A stretch of DNA of 41,773 bases from Bacteroidota bacterium (lineage in GTDB: Bacteria; Bacteroidota; Ignavibacteria; Palsa-1295), in assembly GCA_025363505.1 (NCBI GenBank), contig JANYDV010000211.1, positions 1 to 41,773 of the forward strand, written 5' to 3'. Shown here one piece after another: positions 24,169 to 33,344 of this stretch. The notes below the pieces were generated by a model. That model ran no database searches and had not been told where the DNA came from. It was given only the letters and a program-made list of their open reading frames with translations. The first letter of the stretch is position 1, and every line of letters begins with the position of its first letter. Position numbers and translations under genes: made by a program.

Positions 24169-26382
24169 TTAATTTATTTTCCTGAAGTTACCGCTATAAT
24201 GGTTATGCCCAACAACTACTCTTAGATAATATGTACCGGGGGGCAAGGCATCGACTCGGCAACGAAGAGAGCCGCCAATCATATCAGACTGCTCCCGCAG
24301 TAATTCCCGACCAAGTACATCAAAGACTAACACTTCACTTTTGCCGGAAGCTTCGGGAAGTGTTAGTTGGAGCACACCCCCATGTATGGGGTCAGGCGAA
24401 ATAATAAGTTTGTCATTTGCTGAAACAGACGGCGAAACGCCCGTGCTCCAGCCAACAGAAATATGCGCAAGAAAATTATTTTCTGTGGTTGTACAAAAAC
24501 GATACGATCCGTCTGTGGTACGAATCGTGATATTATTTAAAGTAACGAATGTCCCATACGGCTGAGAGAAATAGGTATCGAAGCGCAACATTCCGAGATC
24601 AACAACTTTCGAGAGCTTCTGCTGTGCAGTATTTGTGATTGTAATGGTGATCGAATCAGTGCCGACCAAAGAATTCTTGAATGTCCATCCCGTGGGCGGA
24701 GTATATCGCTGTGCGACTTTGCTCGGCGTGAGATCAAGGATATTAGAATTATAAGAAATGCTAAATGTAAGTTCGGTAACAGGGAGCGAGTCAAGCCGAA
24801 ATTGCGATGAAGAACTGAGTATCACCTTCAGTGGAATTTGCACAATGGTATCAGCGGGGACAGTCGCATTAAATACAGAAAAATTCTGCGCATACCCGAT
24901 GCCACTGCTGAGCGGCTTTTCGATAGTACGCACTATTCCGGAATCCTGATCGACGACAACCAACTCATTCATCCGCACATTTTTAATAACCTGCCTGCCT
25001 CCCGGCTGCCAAATCACCACCAAAGAATCAATCACACTCCCCGAACTACAATCAGCAGGTCCAAACCCAAAATGCGCCAGAGCGGGATAATATCCATAAT
25101 TGCCTTGATTATAGGCAATTTCTCTATATTGCGGTGTTCCGTGAACGTAAGAAATAACTTTTGAACCTAACCCTTGATAATTCGCCTTGTGTCCTCTTAG
25201 CGTCACATTCAACCATTGATTCGCATTACCTTTGTTGTGCCAAAGTTTTGTATCACCAATAGAACAATGGAGTATATCCATAAAACCATCATTGTCATAA
25301 TCTGCGAGTGATATATTTTGTAATCCTCCTGTCGGAGGGGTGTTGATTGGCAAAATATCAAGATGAAATCCGTTATTACTTCCATACCATATTTCAGACC
25401 GAATTTCCGTATTGAGAATAATGATGTCAAGCCAACCATCGTTATCAAAGTCACAAAAGAAAATTGAATGATGATACCCCTCTTTAGCACTATCCAATTT
25501 CATTTCAGAAGTCCAATCTGAAAATGATGTGCCTTTCAAGTTATGAAACAAGTAGAATTTATTAGGGTAATGAGTAATGAGATCGGGGTAACCATCATTA
25601 TCGACGTCCCCAAACGCAGCCGCACCAGGATAATCTTGAGAATTTCTTACCTTAGAGAGGAAATCAACATTAAGACCAACATACCCCTTTCCGGTATTAA
25701 CAAAAATAGAATCAATCCCGAGAGCATTCCCAAACATATAGTCAGGGAGATTATCATTATTTATATCAGTTTCTAGAATTTCATCCCCAATACCGAAATT
25801 CTTAAATGGAACAACCTCTGTAAATAGTGAACCTGTGCCATTATTATGATACGTATGCGAACCTGATCGTGACTGAGTATTTACAAGAAGATCAAGATTT
25901 CCATCAAGATCAAAATCAGAGAAAATAGCACCAGTTGAATATATTCCCGGGTTAGTAAAGATATTACTAACGTCAGAAAATGTCAGATTACCATTATTTT
26001 TCCAAATTCTATTGTCCCTCCTATTAAAATGACTTTCATACAAGTCCGGAAATCCGTCGTTATTGTAGTCACCCCAACATAGCTGACCTGTATATCGTGG
26101 TAGTGCGCCATTGAATACAGAAGGATCTAATAACAAGAAAGTACCATCGCGTAGATTATGATATAATTGATTATATTCATCGTCATGATCGTTTCCGTGT
26201 GCAATATACAAATCAAAATAATCATCACCATCGACATCGACCCATATAGAAGAAAAGGAATAGTCGTCAGTGGTAGGAGTTGTAATTTTGCTTGGAGGGG
26301 TCACATCTTCAAAATTAATTTGAGCTGATGTCTTAACTCCATAAAACAAAAGAATAGCTGAAAAAAGGAGAATCCGTTTCAT
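24169..26382 (-). CDS. Secreted FG-GAP/VCBS-repeat protein with ASPIC/UnbV and T9SS-type sorting domain
   Basis: A 737-residue exported protein. The signal peptide (about 1-20) ends in SAQ. Residues ~45-385 hold seven or more FG-GAP-type repeats with calcium-binding DxDxDGxxD loops, such as DVDGDDYFDLY, DYNNDGFPDLY, DFDLDGNLDLL, DVDNDGYPDLI, DFDNDGWLDII and DYDNDGFMDIL. An ASPIC/UnbV module follows (about 390-470; LNVTLRGHKANYQGLGSKV). Then comes a beta-rich cohesin-like stretch (about 500-640). The C-terminal ~75 residues (LIISPDPIHGGVLQLTLP, LVFDVLGRELL, PPGTYYLRVVVG) have the pattern of a type IX secretion sorting domain. Surface location is inferred. It is divergent from the gene at 26463. 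AT content rises in its upstream half. Confidence 0.9.
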   Translation of the reverse strand: MKRILLFSAILLFYGVKTSAQINFEDVTPPSKITTPTTDDYSFSSIWVDVDGDDYFDLYIAHGNDHDDEYNQLYHNLRDGTFLLLDPSVFNGALPRYTGQLCWGDYNNDGFPDLYESHFNRRDNRIWKNNGNLTFSDVSNIFTNPGIYSTGAIFSDFDLDGNLDLLVNTQSRSGSHTYHNNGTGSLFTEVVPFKNFGIGDEILETDINNDNLPDYMFGNALGIDSIFVNTGKGYVGLNVDFLSKVRNSQDYPGAAAFGDVDNDGYPDLITHYPNKFYLFHNLKGTSFSDWTSEMKLDSAKEGYHHSIFFCDFDNDGWLDIIILNTEIRSEIWYGSNNGFHLDILPINTPPTGGLQNISLADYDNDGFMDILHCSIGDTKLWHNKGNANQWLNVTLRGHKANYQGLGSKVISYVHGTPQYREIAYNQGNYGYYPALAHFGFGPADCSSGSVIDSLVVIWQPGGRQVIKNVRMNELVVVDQDSGIVRTIEKPLSSGIGYAQNFSVFNATVPADTIVQIPLKVILSSSSQFRLDSLPVTELTFSISYNSNILDLTPSKVAQRYTPPTGWTFKNSLVGTDSITITITNTAQQKLSKVVDLGMLRFDTYFSQPYGTFVTLNNITIRTTDGSYRFCTTTENNFLAHISVGWSTGVSPSVSANDKLIISPDPIHGGVLQLTLPEASGKSEVLVFDVLGRELLREQSDMIGGSLRCRVDALPPGTYYLRVVVGHNHYSGNFRKIN

Positions 26383-26406
26383 AGCCGGGAAATAATGGTA
26401 AATTTG
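26377..26406 (+). promoter_or_regulatory. Candidate promoter for the plus-strand membrane protein
   Basis: GTTTC (a one-base variant of the -33 TTTG) ends at 26380 and TAAATTTG occupies 26399-26406, with 18 bases between them. This resembles the Bacteroidota consensus. It would start transcription about 50 bases before the ATG at 26463. A short inverted repeat (TTGCTT/AAGCAA) begins inside it. Moderate to weak evidence. Confidence 0.3.
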
Positions 26407-26462
26407 CTTTAGTAAGCAATAGCTTTTCTTACGCTTTCGTTCAAAACAACTGAGAATTCTTT

Positions 26463-27815
26463 ATGCATCTCAAAAAAGACTGGGGAAAACTCGCTGCCAA
26501 TCCGCTGTTTTTTTATGCATTGTTATGTGTTCAAATTTTTTTGGTTTTCTTCTTGAATTCCAATCACACAAATCAGCAATATATTTTTTTATACCGCTAT
26601 ATTCCACTTGCAAACAATCTTATTCACGGCAATGGATATACTCTAAATGGTGTCACACCGGCATTCTACCCAATATGGGGTTACTCATTGTTCTGCAGCT
26701 TAGGTCTTACTATAGGTTATCCGATTTTTACCACTCTTTTTCTACAGGGACTTCTGACCCTCGTGGGTGTTCTTACCTTTTATAAAATATCAGAAATTGC
26801 ACCGAAAATTTGGCACTTAATTTTGTTCCTCCCTTTTATTTCCCTAATGTCTGTTAGGTGGCCTGATGCTATTGTTGCGGTATTATTATTAATGTTTTCT
26901 TTTTGTTTTATCAAGTTCTTAGTAAAACCGCAATGGATAGACGCGATATTAGGCGGACTGGTTTGGGGCATTACTCTTAACTTCAGAAGTGAGTATATTT
27001 ATTTTCCCTTCGTTGCTATTGCGATAATAGTTGTATTTTATAGAAAGTATTTAATACGAACAATCACATTTTGTTCTATTACACTCCTTTCATCCATCAT
27101 TTTTATGTTGCCGTGGGCTATTCGATCGGATGCAAATAATGCAGGATTTCGTACAGGAGCTACGAATGGGGGGCTCGTTCTTTTTACTTCACTAGGACAG
27201 CTTCCTCATAATCCTTGGGATATAACTCCAACAGATCAGTATGGTGAAGAAGTGGTAAAGTCACATGGCATTAACGATCCTTATTCTCCGCAAGGCGATT
27301 CAGTCCTTGTAAAGGCATTTGTTGAAGATATCTATTCTAAGCCGATTAGTTTTGCAGAAAAAGTAGGATATAACTTTGCTTCAATTTTTCTACGAGGTCT
27401 TTATGTTGGAGAGTATTCAAGATTTTTTATGGAGAATAATGTTCGGGACTCAACGGAATCATCTATCAAAGAAATAAACGGAATTTCTAATAAAGCAATC
27501 TATCTAAAGGATTTGGATGCTTCGATATCTCTCCCATATCTCTTCGAAAAAATCATCCAGTTCCTCTTTATAATATTTTTTTCGTATATACTACTATCGA
27601 CGATCATTGCGTTCTTCAGGAATATCTCCACCGTAAATTCAGGATATATATTACCACTATATATATTAGTCATCTATAAAATAGTACTTGTAAGCTTCAT
27701 TCAATATGAACCACGTCACATGAACTCAATTTATATGCTTGTTTTGATACTATTTCTTGTGAATAAATATAAGAAGACGGAGAAATTTACTTCCCACGTC
27801 CCACCATTTGTTTGA
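26463..27815 (+). CDS. Polytopic membrane protein, possible GT-C glycosyltransferase
   Basis: This 450-residue protein has about ten hydrophobic helices (FFYALLCVQIFLVFFLN near residue 17, then a run to about 225, and three near the C-terminus). The first loop has YRYIPLANNLIHGNGYTLNG followed by TPAFYPIWGY, resembling the start of ArnT/PMT-type GT-C enzymes, and a periplasmic segment (about 225-345) sits before the last helices. A firm family assignment is not possible. Codon use is visibly more AT-rich than neighbours. Its 3' end overlaps the convergent flippase gene by 29 bases. Likely cell-envelope glycan function (inference). Confidence 0.8.
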   Translation: MHLKKDWGKLAANPLFFYALLCVQIFLVFFLNSNHTNQQYIFLYRYIPLANNLIHGNGYTLNGVTPAFYPIWGYSLFCSLGLTIGYPIFTTLFLQGLLTLVGVLTFYKISEIAPKIWHLILFLPFISLMSVRWPDAIVAVLLLMFSFCFIKFLVKPQWIDAILGGLVWGITLNFRSEYIYFPFVAIAIIVVFYRKYLIRTITFCSITLLSSIIFMLPWAIRSDANNAGFRTGATNGGLVLFTSLGQLPHNPWDITPTDQYGEEVVKSHGINDPYSPQGDSVLVKAFVEDIYSKPISFAEKVGYNFASIFLRGLYVGEYSRFFMENNVRDSTESSIKEINGISNKAIYLKDLDASISLPYLFEKIIQFLFIIFFSYILLSTIIAFFRNISTVNSGYILPLYILVIYKIVLVSFIQYEPRHMNSIYMLVLILFLVNKYKKTEKFTSHVPPFV

Positions 27816-29094
27816 TGTCTTTGGCGTGGCTGAGGATGCCGGTCGTGGTGATTGCGAGGTCGTGGCGCATAGCGATAAATGAACCTATGCCAAGCACCGA
27901 CGTCGAGACAAGCACACTGAGTGCGGCACCCGATGCACCCATTGGTGGTACGAGCAGACGGTTCAACACAAAAAAGACTAGCGTCGCTCCGGTTACCGCA
28001 AAAAATAATTCTCGCACACGCCCGATTCCGATCAAGACATTTGTCGAGACTAATGCCAACGGCAATACGAAGCCGCTGAGGATCAAAATCTGAAAGACAG
28101 GGATAATCCCAGGAAATTTATTTTTATAGAATATCGTCAGCATTGGTTCTGCGCCTAAAGCCAATATTAATGAGATTGGGATGAGCGCCGCGAAAGCAAG
28201 GAATAATAATTTTTCTACTAATGCAGAAAGTTTTTCGCTGTCGCCGCCGGTATGCAGTCGTGAAGCCACCGGTACGATGAGCAACGTTGCGCCATCGCGC
28301 ACAGCATCAAAAAAACGGTATAATGTTTTTGCCGCCGAGTACAACGCAACGTAAGTCGGTGCATAGACCCCAACGACCAAGACATCCGCCCATTGCTGAA
28401 ATGTGAGCAGTACACTTGTGCCCGCTTGATATTTAGCGAACGACAATAATTTAGCGTATTCAGTTCTCGGCACGTGGAATATGGGCATCTTACGAAAAGC
28501 CGATCCACAATAGAGTATCGCGACCAAACTTGACAGTGCCCCCCCGATCATATTAATCTTCAGAAAATCATCAGCAGTGCGGAACAGTCCGAGCGAATGC
28601 GCAAGAATTGTGAGCAAGGTGATTGATCCGTAAAAAGCAAGATCAGCCCAAAAAATATTACTAATGCGGTAACTGATTTGCAAATATCGAATACCGACAT
28701 TACGAAAGATATTCAGCACCAGCAACAGCGGCAACCATGGCAGCAGCATCCCTAACTCAGGACTTGCAAATAATCTTGCACAGCCATCGGCACAGATTGC
28801 AAACACACTGCCGATAGCGAGCATCACAACCGTATAGAGTGTAAAACTCGCCGCAAGTATCTCCGACACCTCGGCTTCGTGCTCACTGGCGAATTTTACC
28901 ATCGGCTGTAAAAAAATCGAATCAGAAAGAACGCAAATGATAATAAAAATCGATTGGAACAATGAGAATGCTGCCCATTCACTATCGGGCAATACATTGA
29001 TCACCACGATGATCACTGCAAAACCATATAACAGCAACAACCCTTTGTCAGCGGCTGCCCAGATTCCTTTATCAAGATGTTCGCGTAAGTTCAA
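27787..29094 (-). CDS. Polysaccharide flippase (Wzx/MATE-like)
   Basis: A 435-residue membrane protein with about 12 helices in the pattern of oligosaccharide flippases. The N-terminus DKGLLLLYGFAVIIVVINVL and SEWAAFSLFQSIFIII are typical, as is the later LGIGRVRELFFAVTGATLVF. It would move a lipid-linked saccharide across the inner membrane. The start is TTG at 29094, 23 bases inside the upstream heparinase gene, implying coupling. A conventional ATG start that keeps the first helix is not available. Its 3' end overlaps the convergent gene by 29 bases. Part of an envelope-glycan unit with the heparinase II/III-like protein. Confidence 0.86.
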   Translation of the reverse strand: MNLREHLDKGIWAAADKGLLLLYGFAVIIVVINVLPDSEWAAFSLFQSIFIIICVLSDSIFLQPMVKFASEHEAEVSEILAASFTLYTVVMLAIGSVFAICADGCARLFASPELGMLLPWLPLLLVLNIFRNVGIRYLQISYRISNIFWADLAFYGSITLLTILAHSLGLFRTADDFLKINMIGGALSSLVAILYCGSAFRKMPIFHVPRTEYAKLLSFAKYQAGTSVLLTFQQWADVLVVGVYAPTYVALYSAAKTLYRFFDAVRDGATLLIVPVASRLHTGGDSEKLSALVEKLLFLAFAALIPISLILALGAEPMLTIFYKNKFPGIIPVFQILILSGFVLPLALVSTNVLIGIGRVRELFFAVTGATLVFFVLNRLLVPPMGASGAALSVLVSTSVLGIGSFIAMRHDLAITTTGILSHAKDIKQMVGRGK

Positions 29095-30871
29095 TTCGAA
29101 GTGCAGAATGATGTGCGTTAATTGTTATCCGAATACCTTTAGCAGGTATTGCAACTTGATACTTCGGTGAAAAATCATATTCAAATACAACAACAGAAGC
29201 ATTAACACCGGAAATCAATAAAACGACTTGGTGATCTTGGGCATCTTTCAGCACCACTTTCGTCTCTGATTCTTTGGTAAGACTCCATCGAGGATCGAAA
29301 TGAAAATTTAAGGCGACCGGTTGCTCCTTCGAAAGTGTAAAGTTATCCGAGACAATAAATGAGTCAGCGTTCAATTCGCACGACCGAGTATGCTGTCGTT
29401 GATATTCCCCATAAGATGCCTCGAATGTAAAAATATTTTCTGAATCACCGGTTACACGCACTGTTGCGTTTTCTCTCACTTTCGACCAACCAAAACTTTC
29501 TTTGATGACAGCCGGAGATGATTCACCAATTATCACACCGTTGTGCGCTTCGGCACTTCGATAGTAGTCGCGCGTTGGATGATCACCATTATAGACAAAC
29601 GTCCCCGAATCCACCAACACCGGTAATCCTGAGAGATAGACAATAGGCGAAAGCAGATCATCGTGAGCATGAGATGCAAAGCCGTCGTCGCCCCATCCGA
29701 ACTTTCCCTGACGCATAAACACATAGCTTGCCCCAACTTGCGCAGTGATATGGTGAGCATCACTAAAATAATTTTTTCTCTTTAATGCAGAAATTTTTGA
29801 TTCACCAAAAATCAGATTTTTACACTGATCACTTACATAGAGTGCACTGCCATCATCACCATCACCGTAACGAACGATCTCGCTATCAGGCGCAATAAGT
29901 GAGGCGGCATAGGTTTTCATCGCACTCAGTCTCTCAAGATAGCGATTACTGAATGACTCTCCGGATAAAGAAGATGATCGTTCGGCAAGATCAAAAAAAT
30001 CAGTGACAAAACAATGATACCATCCCGAGCTTTCTCGGCTTGCACCATCAGGATAGGTTTGTGCGATAATCTCGGTTTCTAAAATAGTGGCAGCACGCTT
30101 GCGGAAGATTTTCGCTTCGGGAAAACTACACAATGATGCAACAATATACAATCCTGCAGCCTCTCCGATCAAGTGATTCGTCTTTACAATCTTATCGACC
30201 GATAACTGACTATGGAGATAATATATGTGTTGCCATAGTGATTGTTTAATGGTATCATTGATAACTTCTATACCTCCAAGCTGCAACAATCGCAAAGCGC
30301 TAAGCCATGCGATCGCTCGGATTGCAAGTTCTAAAGGGCTTGACCAGTTAATCGTTTGCGCAAACGGATTCCCCTCAATCCAGGAATGAATTTGCCAGAG
30401 AATTTCGGTTGTATATCGATCATCATTACTCAGAAGAGCGGCTTCTGCTACGAGAGGCAAATACTTAAAACGATTTACTTCCCAAACAATTTTCACATCG
30501 CGCGGCACATCAGCAAGGCGGAGTTGCGTCTCTTCGTACTGCTGTTTTACCCAGTATTTTTTTTCGATGGGATCGTAATTCCATGGGTCATTGACAGTAT
30601 GTAGCTGATGAGTAACTGAGAAAACAAGATGTTTATCAGCAAGTATTTGCGATGCTATCGCCAGGATCTTTTCTTTTTCGGGTAACAATATTGATAGATC
30701 AAAATGCTCTTCAGTCGTGTCAATAATTTCTACTTGCTTGTGCGAAGCCTTCGGTAATGCGAGCAATTGTTTAAGTTTATTTTTCTTCGCATATTTTTCT
30801 GCAATGAGGATAACCGTCCCTCTGGGACCAAGTTTCCGTAGAGCGAGCGATATGTGGGCGAGTGTACTCAA
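29072..30871 (-). CDS. Heparinase II/III-like polysaccharide lyase
   Basis: This 599-residue protein has the two-part family plan. An N-terminal alpha/alpha toroid (about 90-350) includes KYWVKQQYEETQLRLADVP, WSSPLELAIRAIAWL and KTNHLIGEAAGLYI. A C-terminal beta-sandwich (about 360-599) has the conserved FGWGDDGFASHAHDDLLSP and LPVLVDSGTFVYNGD. Such proteins commonly sit in exopolysaccharide clusters. No signal peptide is evident, as in many such cluster members. The start is TTG at 30871, close after the lipoprotein gene stop at 30875. The specific uronate polymer is unknown. Confidence 0.87.
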   Translation of the reverse strand: MSTLAHISLALRKLGPRGTVILIAEKYAKKNKLKQLLALPKASHKQVEIIDTTEEHFDLSILLPEKEKILAIASQILADKHLVFSVTHQLHTVNDPWNYDPIEKKYWVKQQYEETQLRLADVPRDVKIVWEVNRFKYLPLVAEAALLSNDDRYTTEILWQIHSWIEGNPFAQTINWSSPLELAIRAIAWLSALRLLQLGGIEVINDTIKQSLWQHIYYLHSQLSVDKIVKTNHLIGEAAGLYIVASLCSFPEAKIFRKRAATILETEIIAQTYPDGASRESSGWYHCFVTDFFDLAERSSSLSGESFSNRYLERLSAMKTYAASLIAPDSEIVRYGDGDDGSALYVSDQCKNLIFGESKISALKRKNYFSDAHHITAQVGASYVFMRQGKFGWGDDGFASHAHDDLLSPIVYLSGLPVLVDSGTFVYNGDHPTRDYYRSAEAHNGVIIGESSPAVIKESFGWSKVRENATVRVTGDSENIFTFEASYGEYQRQHTRSCELNADSFIVSDNFTLSKEQPVALNFHFDPRWSLTKESETKVVLKDAQDHQVVLLISGVNASVVVFEYDFSPKYQVAIPAKGIRITINAHHSALRIELTRTS

Positions 30872-30874
30872 GAG

Positions 30875-31393
30875 TTAAAAATTAGATTCATCGCGCCATT
30901 GTACAGCTTGCCAGGTGGCTTCTTTTGTTGATCGAGTTAAATGAAACACTGCGCGACCATCGGTGTGCAATACATCACTAATATTCAATGTAACATCGAG
31001 CGAAAATGCGCGCGTTACATCGAAGACCGTGTCGGTACCGGTCGAGTCAATGATGTTGCCCCAAAGCAAATCAAGGCTTTCCGAAGATGCAAAGAGCGAC
31101 CCGGTCGTTCGCATTTCCTCGTCACGCCCCCACTGCAGATCAAGCCCGCGATCATAATTTCGATAACTAAAAATAAATTCCGGTGCGAGTAATTTGCCGT
31201 ATGAGACGGTATCCTTGAATTGATAGGCAGCGCGGAATGCCTGAAAAAAACCATCAACCGTATGTGCATCGCCGAATAAATCTTTTGGCAGGCTGTCATC
31301 AATAGCCGGGGAAAATGGATTACATCCATAGATCGAAATCAGCGCTGAGAGTGCAACAAAAAAAATACCGTTGATATATTGTTTATGAAGCAA
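30875..31393 (-). CDS. Lipoprotein with NTF2-like domain (first of a pair)
   Basis: The 172-residue product starts with a hydrophobic signal and a lipobox-like ISIYGC, so it is probably lipid-anchored. The mature part (DAHTVDGFFQAFRAAYQFKD, YGKLLAPEFIFSY) looks like an NTF2/SnoaL-like small alpha+beta domain. The end reads TWQAVQWRDE. The neighbouring protein at 31383-32006 has the same closing pattern (EWRIASWTDF), so the two appear to be paralogues. The start is TTG at 31393, 11 bases inside the upstream gene. Function is unknown. Confidence 0.75.
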   Translation of the reverse strand: MLHKQYINGIFFVALSALISIYGCNPFSPAIDDSLPKDLFGDAHTVDGFFQAFRAAYQFKDTVSYGKLLAPEFIFSYRNYDRGLDLQWGRDEEMRTTGSLFASSESLDLLWGNIIDSTGTDTVFDVTRAFSLDVTLNISDVLHTDGRAVFHLTRSTKEATWQAVQWRDESNF

Positions 31394-32006
31394 GTTGAAT
31401 TTTGAGATCGCTTATTGATTTTCCAGCGGGCAAAGCAAAATCTGTCCAACTGGCGATACGCCATTCCTTCGTGCCTTCGGGAGTCGTCACTAACACCAGT
31501 TGAAAAATCAAAGAACCGGAGATCGAGCCGGGCAGTGTTGAGTTCGATGGTAACGGTAAGACGATCTGATAGTCAGCAGAGATACGGGCTGTGGTTGCGT
31601 TACTTTGATCGATGGATTTATTGGTGATGGTGATTATTGTTTTTGGATTGTTGACCAACGAAGCACGGAGTTTTGTTAAGAAATTTTGCTCTGATTGCAC
31701 CGTCCAAGTATCAAAAATACTTCGTGATGATTGGTCAAGTCCCGCTCTGGGTATAAATGTGTAGGTGGTAGGTGTGACACCGGGCGCGACGGTGTCTTGT
31801 AGAGAAATAAAACAACGTGCATAATTTGAAGCATCGACAGCGACAATCGTGCCAGTAATATTGTCAAATAGCGTCGCGGGCGTTGCCGCCGGAGTCCAGA
31901 TAAAAGTCGTACCAAGATCAGGTGTTTCGGGAGTGCGCGTCGAAAAGAGATCGCACGACACCAGCGTAAAGCAAATAGTGAGTACTATTATTGTATTACG
32001 AAGCAT
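31383..32006 (-). CDS. Lipoprotein with NTF2-like domain (second of a pair)
   Basis: The ATG at 32006 is preferred over an upstream in-frame start because it immediately precedes a lipoprotein signal (RNTIIVLTICFTLVSCDLF, lipobox LVSC); the earlier frame would lie inside the methyltransferase gene. The product has 207 residues. The mature part contains FIPRAGLDQSSRSIFDTW and a beta-rich end (SADYQIVLPLP, GSLIFQLVLV, EWRIASWTDF) matching the pattern of the downstream lipoprotein. It overlaps both neighbours by 11 bases. Role unknown; envelope location is likely. Confidence 0.78.
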   Translation of the reverse strand: MLRNTIIVLTICFTLVSCDLFSTRTPETPDLGTTFIWTPAATPATLFDNITGTIVAVDASNYARCFISLQDTVAPGVTPTTYTFIPRAGLDQSSRSIFDTWTVQSEQNFLTKLRASLVNNPKTIITITNKSIDQSNATTARISADYQIVLPLPSNSTLPGSISGSLIFQLVLVTTPEGTKEWRIASWTDFALPAGKSISDLKIQLAS

Positions 32007-32736
32007 TGGTTTTTTTTGCAACAATAATACATCTCGTTGAAGTTTGCTCATCGAACGGATCTCCGTTGTAGCATCCGAACACTTGCTCACATTTCATCGC
32101 CGCGCGTTCGATCATCGCCCGAAGTTCTTGAAGAGTAAAGAGACGGACAGATTCGTAGTATTCTTTAGTTGTATCGGCTGAGCGGATGATGATTTTTTTA
32201 TTCACTCGTCGGTCGGCAATCACACGACACTCATCGACCGTTTCTCCACTTGGTAGTACTTTGGTCGAATGTGGTACTAATGTTTGCTCCACCAGAGTTG
32301 CATTAAAAAAATCTATGACAAAATATCCATTCGGCGTGAGTGCGTTTCCTATCTTGTTGATCACTGCTTCGTTATCAGCATCGGTTTCAAAATATCCGAA
32401 GCTCGTGAAGAGATTCAAGATCAAATCATAGTGCCCTTGAAAGTGGAGCATATCTGATTCGATAAATTCAACTTTGACCTTTTGTTCTTCGGCTGAAGCT
32501 TTGGCGATATTTATGAGTGTTGATGATAGATCAATGCCCGTAATATTAGTATAGCCACGTTTGGCGAGTGAAATCGAGTGTCGCCCTGCCCCGCAAGCAA
32601 GATCGAGAATACGCGCATCGGATGTCGGATGTGCTGTTCGTTCGACCAGATCAAGCAGCTGAAGAGCTTCGGCTTTATCTCGGTGCTGATACAGCGCGAG
32701 GTAGTGTTCGTCGGCGAACCAGTCTTTATACCACAT
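31996..32736 (-). CDS. Class I SAM-dependent methyltransferase
   Basis: A 246-residue methyltransferase with the SAM-binding motif I ILDLACGAGRHSISLAKRG, motif II VEFIESDMLHF and the following YDLILNLFTSFGYFET. The overall sequence fits the small-molecule methyltransferase group. The substrate is not identifiable. It starts 2 bases after the recR stop on the same strand and overlaps the downstream lipoprotein gene by 11 bases. Confidence 0.88.
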   Translation of the reverse strand: MWYKDWFADEHYLALYQHRDKAEALQLLDLVERTAHPTSDARILDLACGAGRHSISLAKRGYTNITGIDLSSTLINIAKASAEEQKVKVEFIESDMLHFQGHYDLILNLFTSFGYFETDADNEAVINKIGNALTPNGYFVIDFFNATLVEQTLVPHSTKVLPSGETVDECRVIADRRVNKKIIIRSADTTKEYYESVRLFTLQELRAMIERAAMKCEQVFGCYNGDPFDEQTSTRCIIVAKKTNAS

Positions 32737-32738
32737 AG

Positions 32739-33341
32739 CTATACGAGTAATCGTCCTTCGAGTGCTTTGGCGAGTGTCGCATCATCAACAAATTCAAGAT
32801 CACTGCCAATTGGTATTCCACGAGCAATGCGAGTCACTTTCGGGACGATGGGGTGCAACAATTTAGCGAGATAGAGCGTCGTCGCTTCTCCTTCGATGTT
32901 TGGATCAAGTGCTAAAATTACTTCCTGAACGCCCTTTTCTTCGCTGAGTCTCATCAGGAGTTCACGAATTTTTAATTGCTCGGGTCCGACACCATCAAGC
33001 GGAGAAAGCGCACCACCTAAGACGTGATACAAGCCTTTGAACTCGTTGGTACGTTCGAGCACGAGCATATCGTTGGGTTCTTCGACAACACAAATCATAC
33101 TTTGGTCACGGCGCGTATCGCGGCACACGGGGCAGGGATCTTCTTCGGTCAAATTACCACAGACCGTACACATTTTGACTCGTTCTTTGAGATGATAGAT
33201 TGCTTCGGCAAGTGAACGGACTTCGCTTTCATCTTGCTTGAGCAGAAAAAACGCCAGCCGCTGTGCGGTCTTGCGACCAATCGTCGGCAATGAAGAAAAT
33301 CGTTCGATCAGCGTTTCGAGCGCCGGTGAGGTATAGAGCAT
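32739..33341 (-). CDS. recR: Recombination mediator RecR
   Basis: RecR works with RecO and RecF to load RecA on gapped DNA. The 200-residue protein has the full layout: N-terminal helix-hairpin-helix (FSSLPTIGRKTAQRLAFFLL), a four-cysteine zinc finger (CTVCGNLTEEDPCPVC), a Toprim domain (ICVVEEPNDMLVLE, YHVLGGALSPLDGVGPE, ALDPNIEGEATTLYLAKLL) and a Walker-like C-terminus (TRIARGIPIGSDLEFVDDAT). It follows ybaB by three bases, which is a conserved pairing across bacteria. Confidence 0.97.
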   Translation of the reverse strand: MLYTSPALETLIERFSSLPTIGRKTAQRLAFFLLKQDESEVRSLAEAIYHLKERVKMCTVCGNLTEEDPCPVCRDTRRDQSMICVVEEPNDMLVLERTNEFKGLYHVLGGALSPLDGVGPEQLKIRELLMRLSEEKGVQEVILALDPNIEGEATTLYLAKLLHPIVPKVTRIARGIPIGSDLEFVDDATLAKALEGRLLV

Positions 33342-33344
33342 TGA

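Noticed and set aside
26404..26419. Inverted repeat TTGCTT/AAGCAA between the divergent genes
   Set aside because: Six-base arms in an AT-rich region are expected by chance, and there is no T-run; it is mentioned only as overlapping the promoter candidate.
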